From: Photobacterium proteolyticum
GTDB lineage: Bacteria; Pseudomonadota; Gammaproteobacteria; Enterobacterales; Vibrionaceae
Reading direction: 5' to 3'
NCBI RefSeq assembly: GCF_001939735.1
Contig: NZ_MJIL01000048.1
Coordinates: forward strand, 124,001-188,000
DNA: 64,000 nt
This document shows, one piece after another, positions 27,438 to 37,169 of the stretch; positions within the stretch are counted from its first letter, which is position 1, and each line of letters opens with the position of its first letter. The notes below the pieces were generated by a model. That model was not told where the DNA came from and made no database searches. It saw only the letters and a list, made by a program, of their open reading frames with translations. A program made the translations under genes and the position numbers.

Positions 27438-27534
27438 TTGACCTAGCTCAAAAAAACAGCCCTAGTTAATTCAAGGTTTTTTGTGGTAAATTGATCTAAA
27501 TCAATACCAATTTTAGGTTAACGAGATATATAAT
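27438..27534 (+). promoter_or_regulatory. Tandem FNR-dependent promoter of grcA
   Basis: A perfect FNR box, TTGATCTAAATCAA, lies at 27491-27504 and a TATAAT at 27529-27534. This spacing puts the box near -41.5 of a start at about 27539, the class II position. A second, degenerate box, TTGACCTAGCTCAA, lies at 27438-27451, exactly 53 bp upstream centre to centre. E. coli yfiD has FNR sites at -40.5 and -93.5, the same 53-bp spacing. A third partial box lies at 27372-27385. The rest of the nfo-grcA gap is AT-rich with no ORF. Confidence 0.85.
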
Positions 27535-27589
27535 ACCCAGCTCGACACAAAATCGAAAAAATTAACGACATCCTTCGGAGGAGTAAGTC

Positions 27590-27967
27590 ATGATCACAGG
27601 TATTCAAATCACCAAAGCTGCAAACGACGATCTACTGAATTCAATTTGGCTGCTGGACGGCGAAAAAAATGAAGCGCGTTGCGTAAGTGCAAAAGCGGGT
27701 TTCGAGGCCGATCAAATCGTTGCTACTTCTGATCTAGGCGACATCGAGTACCGCGAACTGCCAATCGAAGCACCAGCAAAAATCGAAGGCGGTCAACACC
27801 TGAACGTTAACGTTCTTAAGCGTGAAACACTGGAAGATGCAGCCAAGCACCCAGAAAAATACCCACAGCTAACCATCCGTGTTTCTGGCTATGCGGTACG
27901 TTTCAACTCGCTGACAACTGAGCAGCAGCGCGATGTTATCGCTCGCACCTTTACTAACAGCCTATAA
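27590..27967 (+). CDS. grcA: GrcA, autonomous glycyl radical cofactor (YfiD)
   Basis: GrcA replaces the oxygen-cleaved C-terminal part of pyruvate formate-lyase and so restores its activity when cells return to anaerobic conditions. The 125-residue protein has the glycyl radical motif RVSGYAVRF with the radical Gly100, followed by the family tail [18 protein letters not shown] site sits just before the ATG. The FNR-controlled promoter upstream fits the anaerobic role. A terminator follows, so it is monocistronic. The codon usage looks like that of a highly expressed gene. Confidence 0.97.
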   Translation: MITGIQITKAANDDLLNSIWLLDGEKNEARCVSAKAGFEADQIVATSDLGDIEYRELPIEAPAKIEGGQHLNVNVLKRETLEDAAKHPEKYPQLTIRVSGYAVRFNSLTTEQQRDVIARTFTNSL

Positions 27968-27989
27968 TCGCTGCTAAGTAATCGATAAT

Positions 27990-28015
27990 AAAACGGCACT
28001 TCAGGTGCCGTTTTT
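27990..28015 (+). terminator. Terminator of grcA
   Basis: The stem AAAACGGCAC / GTGCCGTTTT with a short loop ends in a T-run, 23 bp after the stop. Confidence 0.92.
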
Positions 28016-28139
28016 GTCTCTCCCGATCAGTCATTTCTGCCCCAAACTTATCAATATCCCTTCTTTTGTTTAGTTTATATTCAACTACAAACACACAACA
28101 AGTTTGATATATACATCTCACTTCCGATCAAAACTTAGA

Positions 28140-28157
28140 CACTTTCACCAAAAAGTG
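28140..28157. promoter_or_regulatory. Inverted repeat upstream of the second DAACS gene
   Basis: CACTTT and AAAGTG form a perfect palindrome around a 6-base spacer, about 100 bp before the ATG at 28256. It may be an operator. I could not assign a regulator. Confidence 0.3.
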
Positions 28158-28255
28158 GGTACATTGTCAGCATTGACTGCCAACACCAACTCTTGGTTTA
28201 GCAGACAATTTCAACTGATGGAGTCATTCAAACACACATCTCAGGAGCCAGCTTA

Positions 28256-29440
28256 ATGAAGTTAATACTAAAACTAATTACAGGTATTTTGGTCGGTATC
28301 CTACTCGGATTTTTTGCCCCCGATGCAATCATTCGTGTCCTGCTCACAGTGAAGCTACTCGGCGGACAGCTCATTGGATTCACAATCCCCTTAATTATCC
28401 TTTTCTACATCACCAGCGGTATTGCCAGCCTGCCCAAAAACTCCGGTTCGCTATTAGGTAAAACCGTCGTACTATCATATGGTTCCACCATCATTGCCGG
28501 TAGTCTGGCCTTTCTCGTCGCCAGCCTGGTTATTGCCGGCCTGCCCGAGCCAGCCGCAGCCGCCTCGGATGCATCAGAAAAACTCGCTAGCTATATCAAC
28601 CTGGAAATTCCTCCGCTCTTCGGAGTCATGACAGCCCTGGCTACCGCCTTCTTGTTTGGCCTTGGCATCAGTATTACCAACAGCACGCAACTGAAAGCCC
28701 TTGCCGAGGAAGGGCGCGGCGTCATCGACCTGCTGCTGGCCAAAGTGATTATTCCACTGCTACCGTTCTATATTGCCGGCGTCTTTGCCGAAATGTCAGC
28801 CGAAGGCACGGTCTTTACTACTCTGAAAACCTTCGGCGTAGTACTGGCACTCGCCATTTTCATGCACTGGGTCTGGATCATGATTCAGTACACAATTACC
28901 GGCCTAGCCGTCGGCCACTCCCCGGTAAAGCTGATCAAAAACATGCTACCGGCTTATTTCACCGCGATTGGTACGATGTCTTCTGCCGCAACGATCCCTG
29001 TTACTCTGCGTCAGACCAAGGCAAATGGCGTCGATGACTCCATCGCCAACTTCACAATCCCACTGTGTGCCACCATCCACCTGTCAGGCTCGACCATCAC
29101 GCTGGTTACCTGCTCAACGGCTGTCATGGCACTGAGTCAGCATATTGCCATTCCGTCATTAATGGATATGCTGCCGTTTATCATGATGCTGGGTATTACA
29201 ATGATTGCCGCACCGGGTGCGCCGGGTGGTGCCGTAATGGCCGCGCTGGGATTGATGGCAAGCATGCTTGGATTCGGAGAGGCAGAACTAGCTCTTATGA
29301 TAGCCCTATATATGGCTCAGGACAGCTTCGGTACCGCCTGTAACATTACCGGGGACGGTGCTATTTCCCTGTGGGTTAATAAATTTGCCAAGCGACAGCC
29401 TGAGACAGAGTCAGCCCCGCAAATCCAAGAAGAAAGCTAA
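28256..29440 (+). CDS. Dicarboxylate/amino acid:cation symporter (DAACS family, second copy)
   Basis: This is a 394-residue inner-membrane carrier of the same superfamily as the gene at 8245-9519 but clearly divergent and shorter. It keeps the serine/threonine loop (GTMSSAATIPVTLRQT), the re-entrant CATIHLSGSTITL segment and the late helix QDSFGTACNITGDG. The Asn-Met-Asp cation motif of the first copy is replaced here, so substrate or ion may differ. AGGAGCC precedes the ATG. It stands alone between terminators. Substrate cannot be read; serine/threonine, glutamate or dicarboxylates are possible. Confidence 0.9.
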   Translation: MKLILKLITGILVGILLGFFAPDAIIRVLLTVKLLGGQLIGFTIPLIILFYITSGIASLPKNSGSLLGKTVVLSYGSTIIAGSLAFLVASLVIAGLPEPAAAASDASEKLASYINLEIPPLFGVMTALATAFLFGLGISITNSTQLKALAEEGRGVIDLLLAKVIIPLLPFYIAGVFAEMSAEGTVFTTLKTFGVVLALAIFMHWVWIMIQYTITGLAVGHSPVKLIKNMLPAYFTAIGTMSSAATIPVTLRQTKANGVDDSIANFTIPLCATIHLSGSTITLVTCSTAVMALSQHIAIPSLMDMLPFIMMLGITMIAAPGAPGGAVMAALGLMASMLGFGEAELALMIALYMAQDSFGTACNITGDGAISLWVNKFAKRQPETESAPQIQEES

Positions 29441-29471
29441 AGTCGATAACACAAAATAAAAAAGTAATAGA

Positions 29472-29512
29472 AAAGGTAGCCGGAAAACTCATACTTTCCC
29501 TTGGCTACCTTT
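29472..29512. terminator. Bidirectional terminator between the DAACS gene and thrC
   Basis: A long stem formed by AAAGGTAGCC / GGCTACCTTT with an inner GGAAA / TTTCC extension, flanked by A-rich and T-rich tracts, lies between the convergent genes. Confidence 0.85.
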
Positions 29513-29571
29513 CTTTTTATTGACTCTTGTCGGCTCTCGGTTATCCAGCTCCTGACAACAATAAATAAATC

Positions 29572-30858
29572 TTAATCCTGGACGCTTCTCAGCACCGCCT
29601 TCAGCTGTTCAAAATCATTATCACGCTCTAGCGACAGCAGCTCCATGGCATTGTGCTTAGCCAACGGTGCCGGCAAGTCGATGTCTTTTTCAAGGATCTC
29701 GTCAACCACTTCCTTGAATTTCGCCGGATGGGCCGTACACAGGAACATACCGGTTTCGCCCTCTTCAAGCTGCTCGTTCAGGATTCGATAGGCAATGGCA
29801 CCATGCGGTTCACACAAGTAGCCTTCGGCATCCATCTGGCGTAGCGTTTCAGCCGTCTGCTCATCAGTGACCGCGCCATAGCCCAGCTCATCAAGTCCCC
29901 AACCTTTTAGCTTGCAAAGCTCTTCGATACGCGGCCAGTTGTTTGGCTGGCTCACATCCATCGCATTGGAAATCGTCGGGACCGTCGGTGCCGGTGCCCA
30001 CTCGCCATTTTGGAGGTAACGTGGCACCGTATCGTTGACGTTGGTCGCCGCAATAAAGCGCTTAACCGGCAAGCCCAGAGATTTAGCCAGCAATCCCGCA
30101 GTGAGGTTACCGAAGTTACCGCTAGGCACTGCAACCACCAGGTTGTCGCGTTCGGCTTTAGGCAGCTGCGATACCGCCTCGAAGTAGTAGCAAATCTGGG
30201 CCATCAGACGGCTAATATTGATGGAGTTCGCCGAGTTAAGGCCCACTTCCTGGCGCAGTGCTTCGTCGTCAAATGCCTGCTTCACCAGCGCCTGACAGTC
30301 ATCGAAAGTACCGTCTACCGCCACGGTGCTAATATTGCCCCCCAGAGTACAAAACAGCTTTTCCTGCAACGGGCTGATCTTGCCTTTCGGATACAGGATC
30401 ACTACCTTGATGTTGTCCATTCCATAGAAGGCATGGGCCACGGCCGCTCCCGTATCACCCGAGGTTGCAGTAAGAATAGTGATCTTGCCGTCGCTGTCTG
30501 TCACTGCAGCCAGTGACTGGGCCATAAAACGACCGCCAAAATCTTTGAACGCCAGCGTCGGGCCATGAAATAGCTCAAGGGCGTACACCCCGTCTTTCAC
30601 CTTGGCAACAGGTGCCGGGAACTGAAAGGCATTGCCAACCATCTGGGCGACGGTTTCATCAGCGAGCTCTTCTCCAATGAAGGCCGAAAGGATCTTGCTG
30701 CTTCGGCTGACAAAATCCATCTCCAGCAAGGCATCAACATCGCCCAGTTCCGGTAGCTCAGAAGGGAAAAAGAGTCCCTGGTTGCGCCCTAGACCCTGAC
30801 GAACTGCCTGGCCAAACGAAACCTGTTCCTGATGTTCTTTTAGGTTATACAACTTCAT
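29572..30858 (-). CDS. thrC: ThrC, threonine synthase
   Basis: ThrC converts O-phosphohomoserine to threonine with PLP, the last step of the pathway. The 428-residue protein matches E. coli ThrC (428). The PLP-lysine motif HGPTLAFKDFGGRFM (Lys near residue 107) and the phosphate-binding loop VPSGNFGNLTAG are conserved. It is the last gene of the thr operon; only 2 bp separate its ATG from the thrB stop, so translation is likely coupled. Confidence 0.98.
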   Translation of the reverse strand: MKLYNLKEHQEQVSFGQAVRQGLGRNQGLFFPSELPELGDVDALLEMDFVSRSSKILSAFIGEELADETVAQMVGNAFQFPAPVAKVKDGVYALELFHGPTLAFKDFGGRFMAQSLAAVTDSDGKITILTATSGDTGAAVAHAFYGMDNIKVVILYPKGKISPLQEKLFCTLGGNISTVAVDGTFDDCQALVKQAFDDEALRQEVGLNSANSINISRLMAQICYYFEAVSQLPKAERDNLVVAVPSGNFGNLTAGLLAKSLGLPVKRFIAATNVNDTVPRYLQNGEWAPAPTVPTISNAMDVSQPNNWPRIEELCKLKGWGLDELGYGAVTDEQTAETLRQMDAEGYLCEPHGAIAYRILNEQLEEGETGMFLCTAHPAKFKEVVDEILEKDIDLPAPLAKHNAMELLSLERDNDFEQLKAVLRSVQD

Positions 30859-30860
30859 TG

Positions 30861-31817
30861 TTATAGCTCACTTCCTGTTACTTTTGATCCCTGCTCGTCA
30901 AGACGACAAACATGAACGAATCCATCTTCATTCTGAACATAATGTTCTTCGAGCCAACGTGCAATACGTTTGGCCACCTCAATGTCATTACAGACACTGA
31001 ACATGGTCGGGCCCGAGCCGGAAATACCGCTCGCCAAAGCGCCGGCTTCCAGAGCGTACTGGCGCGCTTCGGCAAAGCCCGGCAGCAGCCTTTCGCGATA
31101 CGGTTCCGCTACCACGTCCTTAATCATGGTGGCAGCCAGTTCAGGCTGCTGTGAATGGCAGGCGTGAATAAAGCCCCCCAGATAACGGCCATGAGCAATA
31201 ACATCCTGGCGGCGGTACTGCGACGGCAAAATTGCACGTGCCTCTGCCGTCGGCACCTTGATGCCGGGGTAGGCCATCACCCAGTACCAGTCATCAAAGC
31301 ACGGCACTGACTGACTGATGATCCCCAGCTCTTCCACCATAAACTGCAGGCCACCCAGATAGCACGGTGCCACATTATCATAGTGCAGGCTGCCGGAAAT
31401 CTCTGCCTCCATCTCGCCCATCAGAGCCAGCAGCTCTGTCTCGTTCAGTGGCATATCGTGGTAACGGTTGAGTGCATCCAACGCGGCAACCACCGAACAG
31501 GCACTGGAGCCCAGCCCCGAACCAATCGGCATGTTCTTCTCAAGCGTCATAGCAACGGGCTTAAGTTGTAGCCCTTTCTTGTCCAGCTCACGGCCATAGA
31601 CCTGCCAGCAGCGGTAGACAATATTTTCCTCGGCCACCTGAGGCAGTTTGGCGACAAAATTCCCTACACACGCCAACGAAAACGGCTGATCGCCAGCAGC
31701 TACCTTGACCCGGTCGCCAAGCAAGGAGCCATCGACCGGAGACACAGCGGCCCCCAGTACGTCAAAACCGACACTCACATTGCCAATCGATGCTGGCGCA
31801 TAAACTACAACACTCAT
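30861..31817 (-). CDS. thrB: ThrB, homoserine kinase
   Basis: ThrB phosphorylates homoserine with ATP. The 318-residue GHMP-family kinase has the N-terminal substrate loop ([15 protein letters not shown]), the ATP-binding motif [14 protein letters not shown] near residue 90 and the C-terminal [12 protein letters not shown] loop. E. coli ThrB has 310 residues. It begins 2 bp after the thrA stop, in the usual thrABC order. Confidence 0.98.
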   Translation of the reverse strand: MSVVVYAPASIGNVSVGFDVLGAAVSPVDGSLLGDRVKVAAGDQPFSLACVGNFVAKLPQVAEENIVYRCWQVYGRELDKKGLQLKPVAMTLEKNMPIGSGLGSSACSVVAALDALNRYHDMPLNETELLALMGEMEAEISGSLHYDNVAPCYLGGLQFMVEELGIISQSVPCFDDWYWVMAYPGIKVPTAEARAILPSQYRRQDVIAHGRYLGGFIHACHSQQPELAATMIKDVVAEPYRERLLPGFAEARQYALEAGALASGISGSGPTMFSVCNDIEVAKRIARWLEEHYVQNEDGFVHVCRLDEQGSKVTGSEL

Positions 31818-31819
31818 TG

Positions 31820-34279
31820 TTAGACTCCTAGCTTCCAGCCTAATGTACGCATCAAATCGGCAAACACACCGGCGGCAGTTACTTCGGTACCGGCACCATA
31901 ACCGCGCAGTACCAAAGGAATTGGTTGATAGTAGCGGCTGTAAAATGCCAGGGCATTTTCACCGTCCTTGATTTTAAACATCGGATCATCCGGGTTTACA
32001 GCGGCAATTTTCACCGAGCAGCGGCCGTTGTCAATCTCACCGACATAGCGCAACACCTTACCTTCTTTGGCGGCATCAGCTGACAGCTGGCCAAAGTAGG
32101 CATCAGCTTCGGGCAAACGGGCCATAAAGTCATCAACCGAGCCTTCGGCATCGAAGCCCGGCGGCAGCGCCTGCTCGACCACGACATCATCCAGCTCCAG
32201 CGACAGCCCGGCTTCTCGGGCAAGGATAAGAAGCTTACGGGCAACATCCATACCAGACAGATCATCACGTGGATCCGGCTCGGTAAAGCCATTATTGCGC
32301 GCGACAGTCGTTGCTTCACTAAAGCTCATGCCCTCGTCCAGCTTACCGAAGATGTAGGACAATGAGCCAGACAGAATACCCGAGAAACGCTCTAGCTCAT
32401 CACCGGCCGCCATCAGGTTTTGCAAGTTCTCGATAACAGGCAAACCTGCACCCACCGTAGTGTCATACATGAACTTACGGCGAGTCGAACGTGCAGCCTG
32501 ACGTAGCTGATGGTAGTAGGCCATGCTGGCAGTATTGGCTTTCTTGTTCGGGGTGATCACATGGAAACCCGCCGCAAGGTAATCGGCATATTGCTCGGCG
32601 ATGCCCTGATCGGAGGTGCAGTCGATGATCACCGGATTGATAATATGATGACGCTGCACCAGTTGGATCATCCGTGCCAGGCTCAGTGGCTCACTGGCCT
32701 GTCCCATCAGATCACGCCAGTTGTCCAGCGGCAGGCCGTTGCTATCAAGCAGCAGGCCACTGCTGTTTGCCAACCCGCAAACCCGGATCACAATGCCGTT
32801 GTCAGCCAACTTCTCTTGCTGACGACGTACCTGATCCACCAGCTCGCCGCCGACACCGCCGACACCAATCACGAAAACATCAAGGAAATGCTTACTGTTA
32901 AACAGGTTCTCGTGACAGGCCTTGACCGCTTCGGAGACTTTGGCCACCGGGATCACTGCCGAAATGGCACGCTCCGACGAACCCTGCGCAATTGCGATAA
33001 TATTGACGTCGACCTCTGCCAGCGAAGTGAAGAAACGCGAGGCCACACCGCGAGAAGTACGCATACCGTCACCGACCAGGGTCACGATAGCCGAGTCATC
33101 AAGAAACTCGACCGGCTCCAGCAGGCCTTCTTTGAGCTCCAGTTCGAAATTGTTCTGCAAGGCCTGCTGCGCAGTCACCTTGTCTTCGCTTTCAATACAG
33201 AAGCTGATGCTGTACTCCGAGGAAGACTGGGTGATCAAGACAATTGACACACCAGCAGCCGACATCGCACCAAAGACTCGCGCTGCCATGCCGACCATGC
33301 CTTTCATCCCCGGACCGGAGACATTGACCATAGTCAGATCTTTCAGCGTCGTAATGCCTTTGATATCCAGCTTGTCTTCACCGGTGTCCAAGCCAATCAG
33401 GCTACCGGCACCCTGCGGGTTGAAACTGTTTTTGATCAGGCAGGGAATGTGGAACTGGGCAATCGGTGCAATTGTTTTCGGGTGCAGTACCGAGGCGCCG
33501 AAGTAAGACAGTTCCATGGCTTCCTGATAGCTAAGAGACTTGAGCAGCCTGGCATCCGGTACCAGACGCGGGTCGCAGCTGTAAACACCGTCAACATCGG
33601 TCCAGATTTCACAGCATTCGGCGCGCAGACAAGCTGCCAGAACCGCCGCAGAGTAATCCGAACCGTTTCGTCCCAGCGTAACCAGCTCGCCTTTCTCGTT
33701 ACCGGCAGTAAACCCAGGCATGATATGGACATGGCCCTCGGCCAGCGGATCTTGCTTGAAGTTATTGGTCGAGACTTCGATATCAACATGGGCTTCGAGG
33801 TAGTCTCCATGGGCAAGCAGGCGCTCGACAGGGTTGATCAGGCTGGCAGGCTGCCCCTTGGCTTCCAGCATGGCTTTCATCGCCACAATAGACAGGCGCT
33901 CACCCTTGCTGATCACTTTGGCATAGACATTGTCCGGACACAGGCCCAGCAGTTTCATGCCGTGTACATACTGTCTTAGCTGGCCCAGCGAGCTGGCTAG
34001 CTTGGCATCAAGCAACGCCTTGTCAAACTTCGGTTCCAGTTCCAGCAATCCAGCAAACAGCTCTTTGAATACCGCTTCCAAATCGGCAATCTGCAACTCA
34101 GCCTCTCCAGTACTGACAGTACTTTCAATAACCGAGACCAACTTGTTTGTGACTTTGCCCGGTGCCGACAGCACCACCGACACTTCACCCTGCTGGGCAT
34201 TGTTGGCAATGATATCTGCTGCCCGTGAAAAACGGTCCGCATCTGCCAGTGATGAACCACCAAATTTTAATACTCGCAT
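31820..34279 (-). CDS. thrA: ThrA, bifunctional aspartokinase I / homoserine dehydrogenase I
   Basis: ThrA carries out the first and third steps from aspartate toward threonine. The 819-residue fusion has an aspartokinase domain (about 1-290, beginning [15 protein letters not shown]), two ACT-type regulatory domains (about 300-460) that sense threonine in the family, and a homoserine dehydrogenase domain (about 465-819) with the nucleotide-binding [14 protein letters not shown] and the [11 protein letters not shown] segment. The length equals that of E. coli ThrA (820). It is the first structural gene after the thrL leader and attenuator. Confidence 0.98.
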   Translation of the reverse strand: MRVLKFGGSSLADADRFSRAADIIANNAQQGEVSVVLSAPGKVTNKLVSVIESTVSTGEAELQIADLEAVFKELFAGLLELEPKFDKALLDAKLASSLGQLRQYVHGMKLLGLCPDNVYAKVISKGERLSIVAMKAMLEAKGQPASLINPVERLLAHGDYLEAHVDIEVSTNNFKQDPLAEGHVHIMPGFTAGNEKGELVTLGRNGSDYSAAVLAACLRAECCEIWTDVDGVYSCDPRLVPDARLLKSLSYQEAMELSYFGASVLHPKTIAPIAQFHIPCLIKNSFNPQGAGSLIGLDTGEDKLDIKGITTLKDLTMVNVSGPGMKGMVGMAARVFGAMSAAGVSIVLITQSSSEYSISFCIESEDKVTAQQALQNNFELELKEGLLEPVEFLDDSAIVTLVGDGMRTSRGVASRFFTSLAEVDVNIIAIAQGSSERAISAVIPVAKVSEAVKACHENLFNSKHFLDVFVIGVGGVGGELVDQVRRQQEKLADNGIVIRVCGLANSSGLLLDSNGLPLDNWRDLMGQASEPLSLARMIQLVQRHHIINPVIIDCTSDQGIAEQYADYLAAGFHVITPNKKANTASMAYYHQLRQAARSTRRKFMYDTTVGAGLPVIENLQNLMAAGDELERFSGILSGSLSYIFGKLDEGMSFSEATTVARNNGFTEPDPRDDLSGMDVARKLLILAREAGLSLELDDVVVEQALPPGFDAEGSVDDFMARLPEADAYFGQLSADAAKEGKVLRYVGEIDNGRCSVKIAAVNPDDPMFKIKDGENALAFYSRYYQPIPLVLRGYGAGTEVTAAGVFADLMRTLGWKLGV

Positions 34280-34365
34280 TCCCTACTCCAACTTCCTGAT
34301 TCACTGACGACCGAACTGCATAACTTGCACTGGTGTGAGCAAACAATATTCCAAATTAAAAGGTA

Positions 34366-34400
34366 AAAAAAAGCCCGCACTTTTTGAGTGCGGGCTTTTT
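34366..34400 (-). terminator. thr operon attenuator
   Basis: A 12-13-bp stem, AAAGCCCGCACT / AGTGCGGGCTTT, followed on the minus strand by eight T, lies between thrL and thrA. The leader's last codons contain GCGGGCT, which can pair with the AGCCCGC arm and form an antiterminator. An earlier ATGCGT can also pair with ACGCAT just after the leader stop. This is the classic ribosome-mediated attenuation layout. Confidence 0.93.
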
Positions 34401-34417
34401 CTCAAATCTTATGCGTA

Positions 34418-34486
34418 TCAGCCCGCCCCAACACGCATGGTGCCGGTAATAATAATGGTGGTGGTAGTGCTGATCGCTGAAAACAT
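34418..34486 (-). CDS. thrL: ThrL, thr operon leader peptide
   Basis: A 22-codon leader peptide, starting at the ATG at 34484-34486 with a TAAGG site upstream and ending at TGA 34418-34420. It reads MFSAIS, then four Thr, three Ile, Thr-Gly-Thr and a tail ending VGAG. The Thr and Ile runs act as sensors for charged tRNA-Thr and tRNA-Ile, as in the E. coli thrL peptide. When both are plentiful the ribosome reaches the stop and the attenuator forms. A TTGACT at 34548-34553 could be the -35, but its -10 (TAAACG) is poor. Confidence 0.92.
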   Translation of the reverse strand: MFSAISTTTTIIITGTMRVGAG

Positions 34487-34763
34487 AATAGCCTTAGGTT
34501 TAGCCAATATTCTGTATTACTTAACGTTTACCTGATTCCACAGACCGAGTCAACAAGCTTTTTTGCTTTTCTCGAATAAGCTGCTAGCAAATAGGTGACA
34601 AAACACCCACTTTATCAATCGCTAAAAGGAATAAAAAACAGGGGATAGATTGAAGTTAAGCGTGCACCGTTGCATAGTAGTGTTTATGATGAATAATAAT
34701 TAGCCAGATTTGAGACAGAAAATTTAAATTCTCTGTCTACTCTTTAGTTCGGAGGGATCCCGA

Positions 34764-36479
34764 ATGGCAGCAGTAATGGAACAGCTAGTAGCCCACACAA
34801 TCTTGCAAGGCTTTGATGCCATGTACGGCCGATTCCTGGATGTCACCGCCGGTGCCCAGGAACGTTTCGAAAGCCAAAACTGGCCTGCCGTCCATCAGGC
34901 GCTCAAAAAGCGGATCAGTTTTTACGATCACCATGTCGGGCTGGTCACCAGCCAGATCCAGATCATGCTCGGCGAGCGTTATGCCAACCGGACCTTTCTC
35001 ATGGCAGTAAAATCTGCCTACGAAGATCTCCTGTTAGACTACCCGCGGTATGACATTGCAGAGAGCTTTTTCAATTCCGTCTACTGCCGGATCTTCGAAC
35101 ACCGCAACATCAACCGGGACAAACTGTTCGTCCACAGCTCGCAGGAAGGCCGAATTCCGACCTACCCGACCTCGCTCACTCGCATCTACAATAATGGGAA
35201 CGGGCTGAAAAGCGTCCTCGAAAGAATGCTGGACGACACGCCGTTTACCTTGAGCTGGGAAGACAAAAATCGAGATATTGACCTTATTGTCCAACGGCTG
35301 CAGAACGATCTGGGTGCCACACTAGGCAACGCTCCGGTCATAGAAATGATCCGAGAACCCTTCTACCGCAACAAGGCGGCCTACCTGATCGGCCGGATTT
35401 ATCTCAACGATAACCGTACAGTACCGCTGGTATTGCCCGTGCTCAATAACAGCAGCAGGGAGCTGTATATCGATGCCTGTCTGTTCCATGTCGACAACGT
35501 CAGCATTATCTTCGGCTTTGCCCGCTCCTACTTCATGGTCTATGCCCCAGCCCCTGCCGCTCTGGTTCGTTTTCTGGCCGAGCTGATCCCCAACAAGACC
35601 AAAGCCGAGCTCTATACCGCTATCGGCTGTCAAAAGCATGGCAAAACCGAGCTATACCGGGAGTTTCTCCACCACGTAGAACACTCCGACGATCAGTTTA
35701 TTTCGGCCCCGGGGATCAAGGGAATGGTGATGTCCGTGTTCACCCTGCCCTCGTATGACTTTGTGTTCAAAATCATCAAGGACAAGTTTGCCCCGCAAAA
35801 AGATATCTGCCATGCCACGGTCAGGGAGAAATACAAGCTGGTCAAGGAGCACGATCGGGTAGGCCGGATGGCCGATACCCAGGAATACCGCAACTTTTCT
35901 TTCGAACGTCACCGGTTCAGCGATGAGCTACTGGAAGAGCTGCTCGAGGTGGCTCCGTCGATCATCAAGGTCACGGATGATCAGATCATCATCAAGCACC
36001 TGTACACCGAACGGCGCATGATCCCGTTTAATATCTATATCGAGCAGGCCGATGAGCAGGATCTTCGCCACGCCGTCGATGAATACGGCAAGGCCATCAA
36101 ACAACTGGCTGCGGCCAATATTTTCCCCGGCGACATGTTGTTCAAAAACTTTGGCGTCACCCGGCACAAACGGGTGGTGTTCTACGACTACGATGAAATT
36201 AGCTATATGACCGAAATGAACTTCCGCAAGATCCCGCCTCCCCGCTACCCGGAGGATGAGATGGCAGCCGAACCCTGGTACAGCGTGGGAGTCAACGATG
36301 TCTTCCCGGAAGAGTTTCGGACATTTTTATTGATCAACCCGACCGTCAGGGCCTTGTTCAATGAACTTCACAGCGATCTGTTTGAGGCCAGCTACTGGCA
36401 GCAGCTGCAGCAAAATATAACCAATGGCCAGTATGAGGACGTGTACCCCTATAGCAACAAACAGAGGCTTAGAAAGTAG
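34764..36479 (+). CDS. aceK: AceK, isocitrate dehydrogenase kinase/phosphatase
   Basis: AceK phosphorylates and dephosphorylates isocitrate dehydrogenase and so controls flow into the glyoxylate shunt. The 571-residue protein (E. coli 578) has the N-terminal regulatory region (about 1-310) and the protein-kinase-like domain. In that domain the ATP-loop segment [20 protein letters not shown], the lysine VFKIIKD and the catalytic [19 protein letters not shown] are clear. A GGAGGG site precedes the ATG. Unlike in E. coli it is not in an aceBAK operon here: aceB and aceA are absent from the window and the thr leader lies upstream on the other strand. Confidence 0.96.
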   Translation: MAAVMEQLVAHTILQGFDAMYGRFLDVTAGAQERFESQNWPAVHQALKKRISFYDHHVGLVTSQIQIMLGERYANRTFLMAVKSAYEDLLLDYPRYDIAESFFNSVYCRIFEHRNINRDKLFVHSSQEGRIPTYPTSLTRIYNNGNGLKSVLERMLDDTPFTLSWEDKNRDIDLIVQRLQNDLGATLGNAPVIEMIREPFYRNKAAYLIGRIYLNDNRTVPLVLPVLNNSSRELYIDACLFHVDNVSIIFGFARSYFMVYAPAPAALVRFLAELIPNKTKAELYTAIGCQKHGKTELYREFLHHVEHSDDQFISAPGIKGMVMSVFTLPSYDFVFKIIKDKFAPQKDICHATVREKYKLVKEHDRVGRMADTQEYRNFSFERHRFSDELLEELLEVAPSIIKVTDDQIIIKHLYTERRMIPFNIYIEQADEQDLRHAVDEYGKAIKQLAAANIFPGDMLFKNFGVTRHKRVVFYDYDEISYMTEMNFRKIPPPRYPEDEMAAEPWYSVGVNDVFPEEFRTFLLINPTVRALFNELHSDLFEASYWQQLQQNITNGQYEDVYPYSNKQRLRK

Positions 36480-36657
36480 ATCCAGGAGCGGATCCTTAAA
36501 GGACAGATAACAAATTTGGTATGCTGAATCTCTCATAAGAGCAATTAATGCGTACCAATCTTAAGAATTCTGTCCTAATATTGACAAGACTGACTATGAA
36601 TAGCGCAGCATAAAAATAGAACCATAAACAATAACAAGACACAGGGATGGTGGCGCA

Positions 36658-37119
36658 ATGAAAAACTTGCTGATCACAGTTGCCCTGCTGGTAGTGGCAT
36701 TACCAACAACAGCAGCAGAAAAAGGACTCTTTAGCCTGATCGGACAGGATGGCGATTCTTCCGGTTGGTTTATGTCGTCACAGTCTAAAAGTGCCGAGCA
36801 GTTCGATGTCTGGCAGATCGACAGCGGCTATGCCTATTCCTTGAGCGATAACACCGAGCTCTATCTCAGTACCCGTCTTAAATCAGGCAACCATACCCAA
36901 TCAGCCACCCGAGGACTACTCTCCGGGGTAAAATACAGTTTTACGCCGAAAATCAGCCTGCAAAGTGCATTAACTTCTGAAACTGTTCAGAAAGACACCG
37001 TGATGGGAGTAGAATTGTCGAGTCAGTACGAGGTCACCGAACGGGTCAACCTTCATGCGACTGTAGACTACGAGGCACTGGAACAAATCTACCAACTGGG
37101 CATCGGGTTTCGTTTCTAG
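36658..37119 (+). CDS. Small exported protein, probable outer-membrane beta-barrel
   Basis: This 153-residue protein has a signal peptide (MKNLLITVALLVVALPTTAA, cut near residue 20). The rest is a series of short amphipathic strands rich in Ser, Thr and Tyr, for example GYAYSLSDNTELYLSTRL and ISLQSALTSETV. It ends in Phe (LGIGFRF), the terminal aromatic that marks outer-membrane barrels. I do not recognise a named family. It follows aceK after 178 bp on the same strand, but a separate promoter is likely. Its small size would fit an 8-strand barrel at most. Confidence 0.7.
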   Translation: MKNLLITVALLVVALPTTAAEKGLFSLIGQDGDSSGWFMSSQSKSAEQFDVWQIDSGYAYSLSDNTELYLSTRLKSGNHTQSATRGLLSGVKYSFTPKISLQSALTSETVQKDTVMGVELSSQYEVTERVNLHATVDYEALEQIYQLGIGFRF

Positions 37120-37169
37120 CCCCCTCCGCCCATTTAGCTCGACAGTGGTCGACGGTGATAACGGTTAAT

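Noticed and set aside
34335-34535. 66-codon plus-strand ORF across the thr leader
   Set aside because: Antisense to thrL and the attenuator, whose structure fully explains the sequence.
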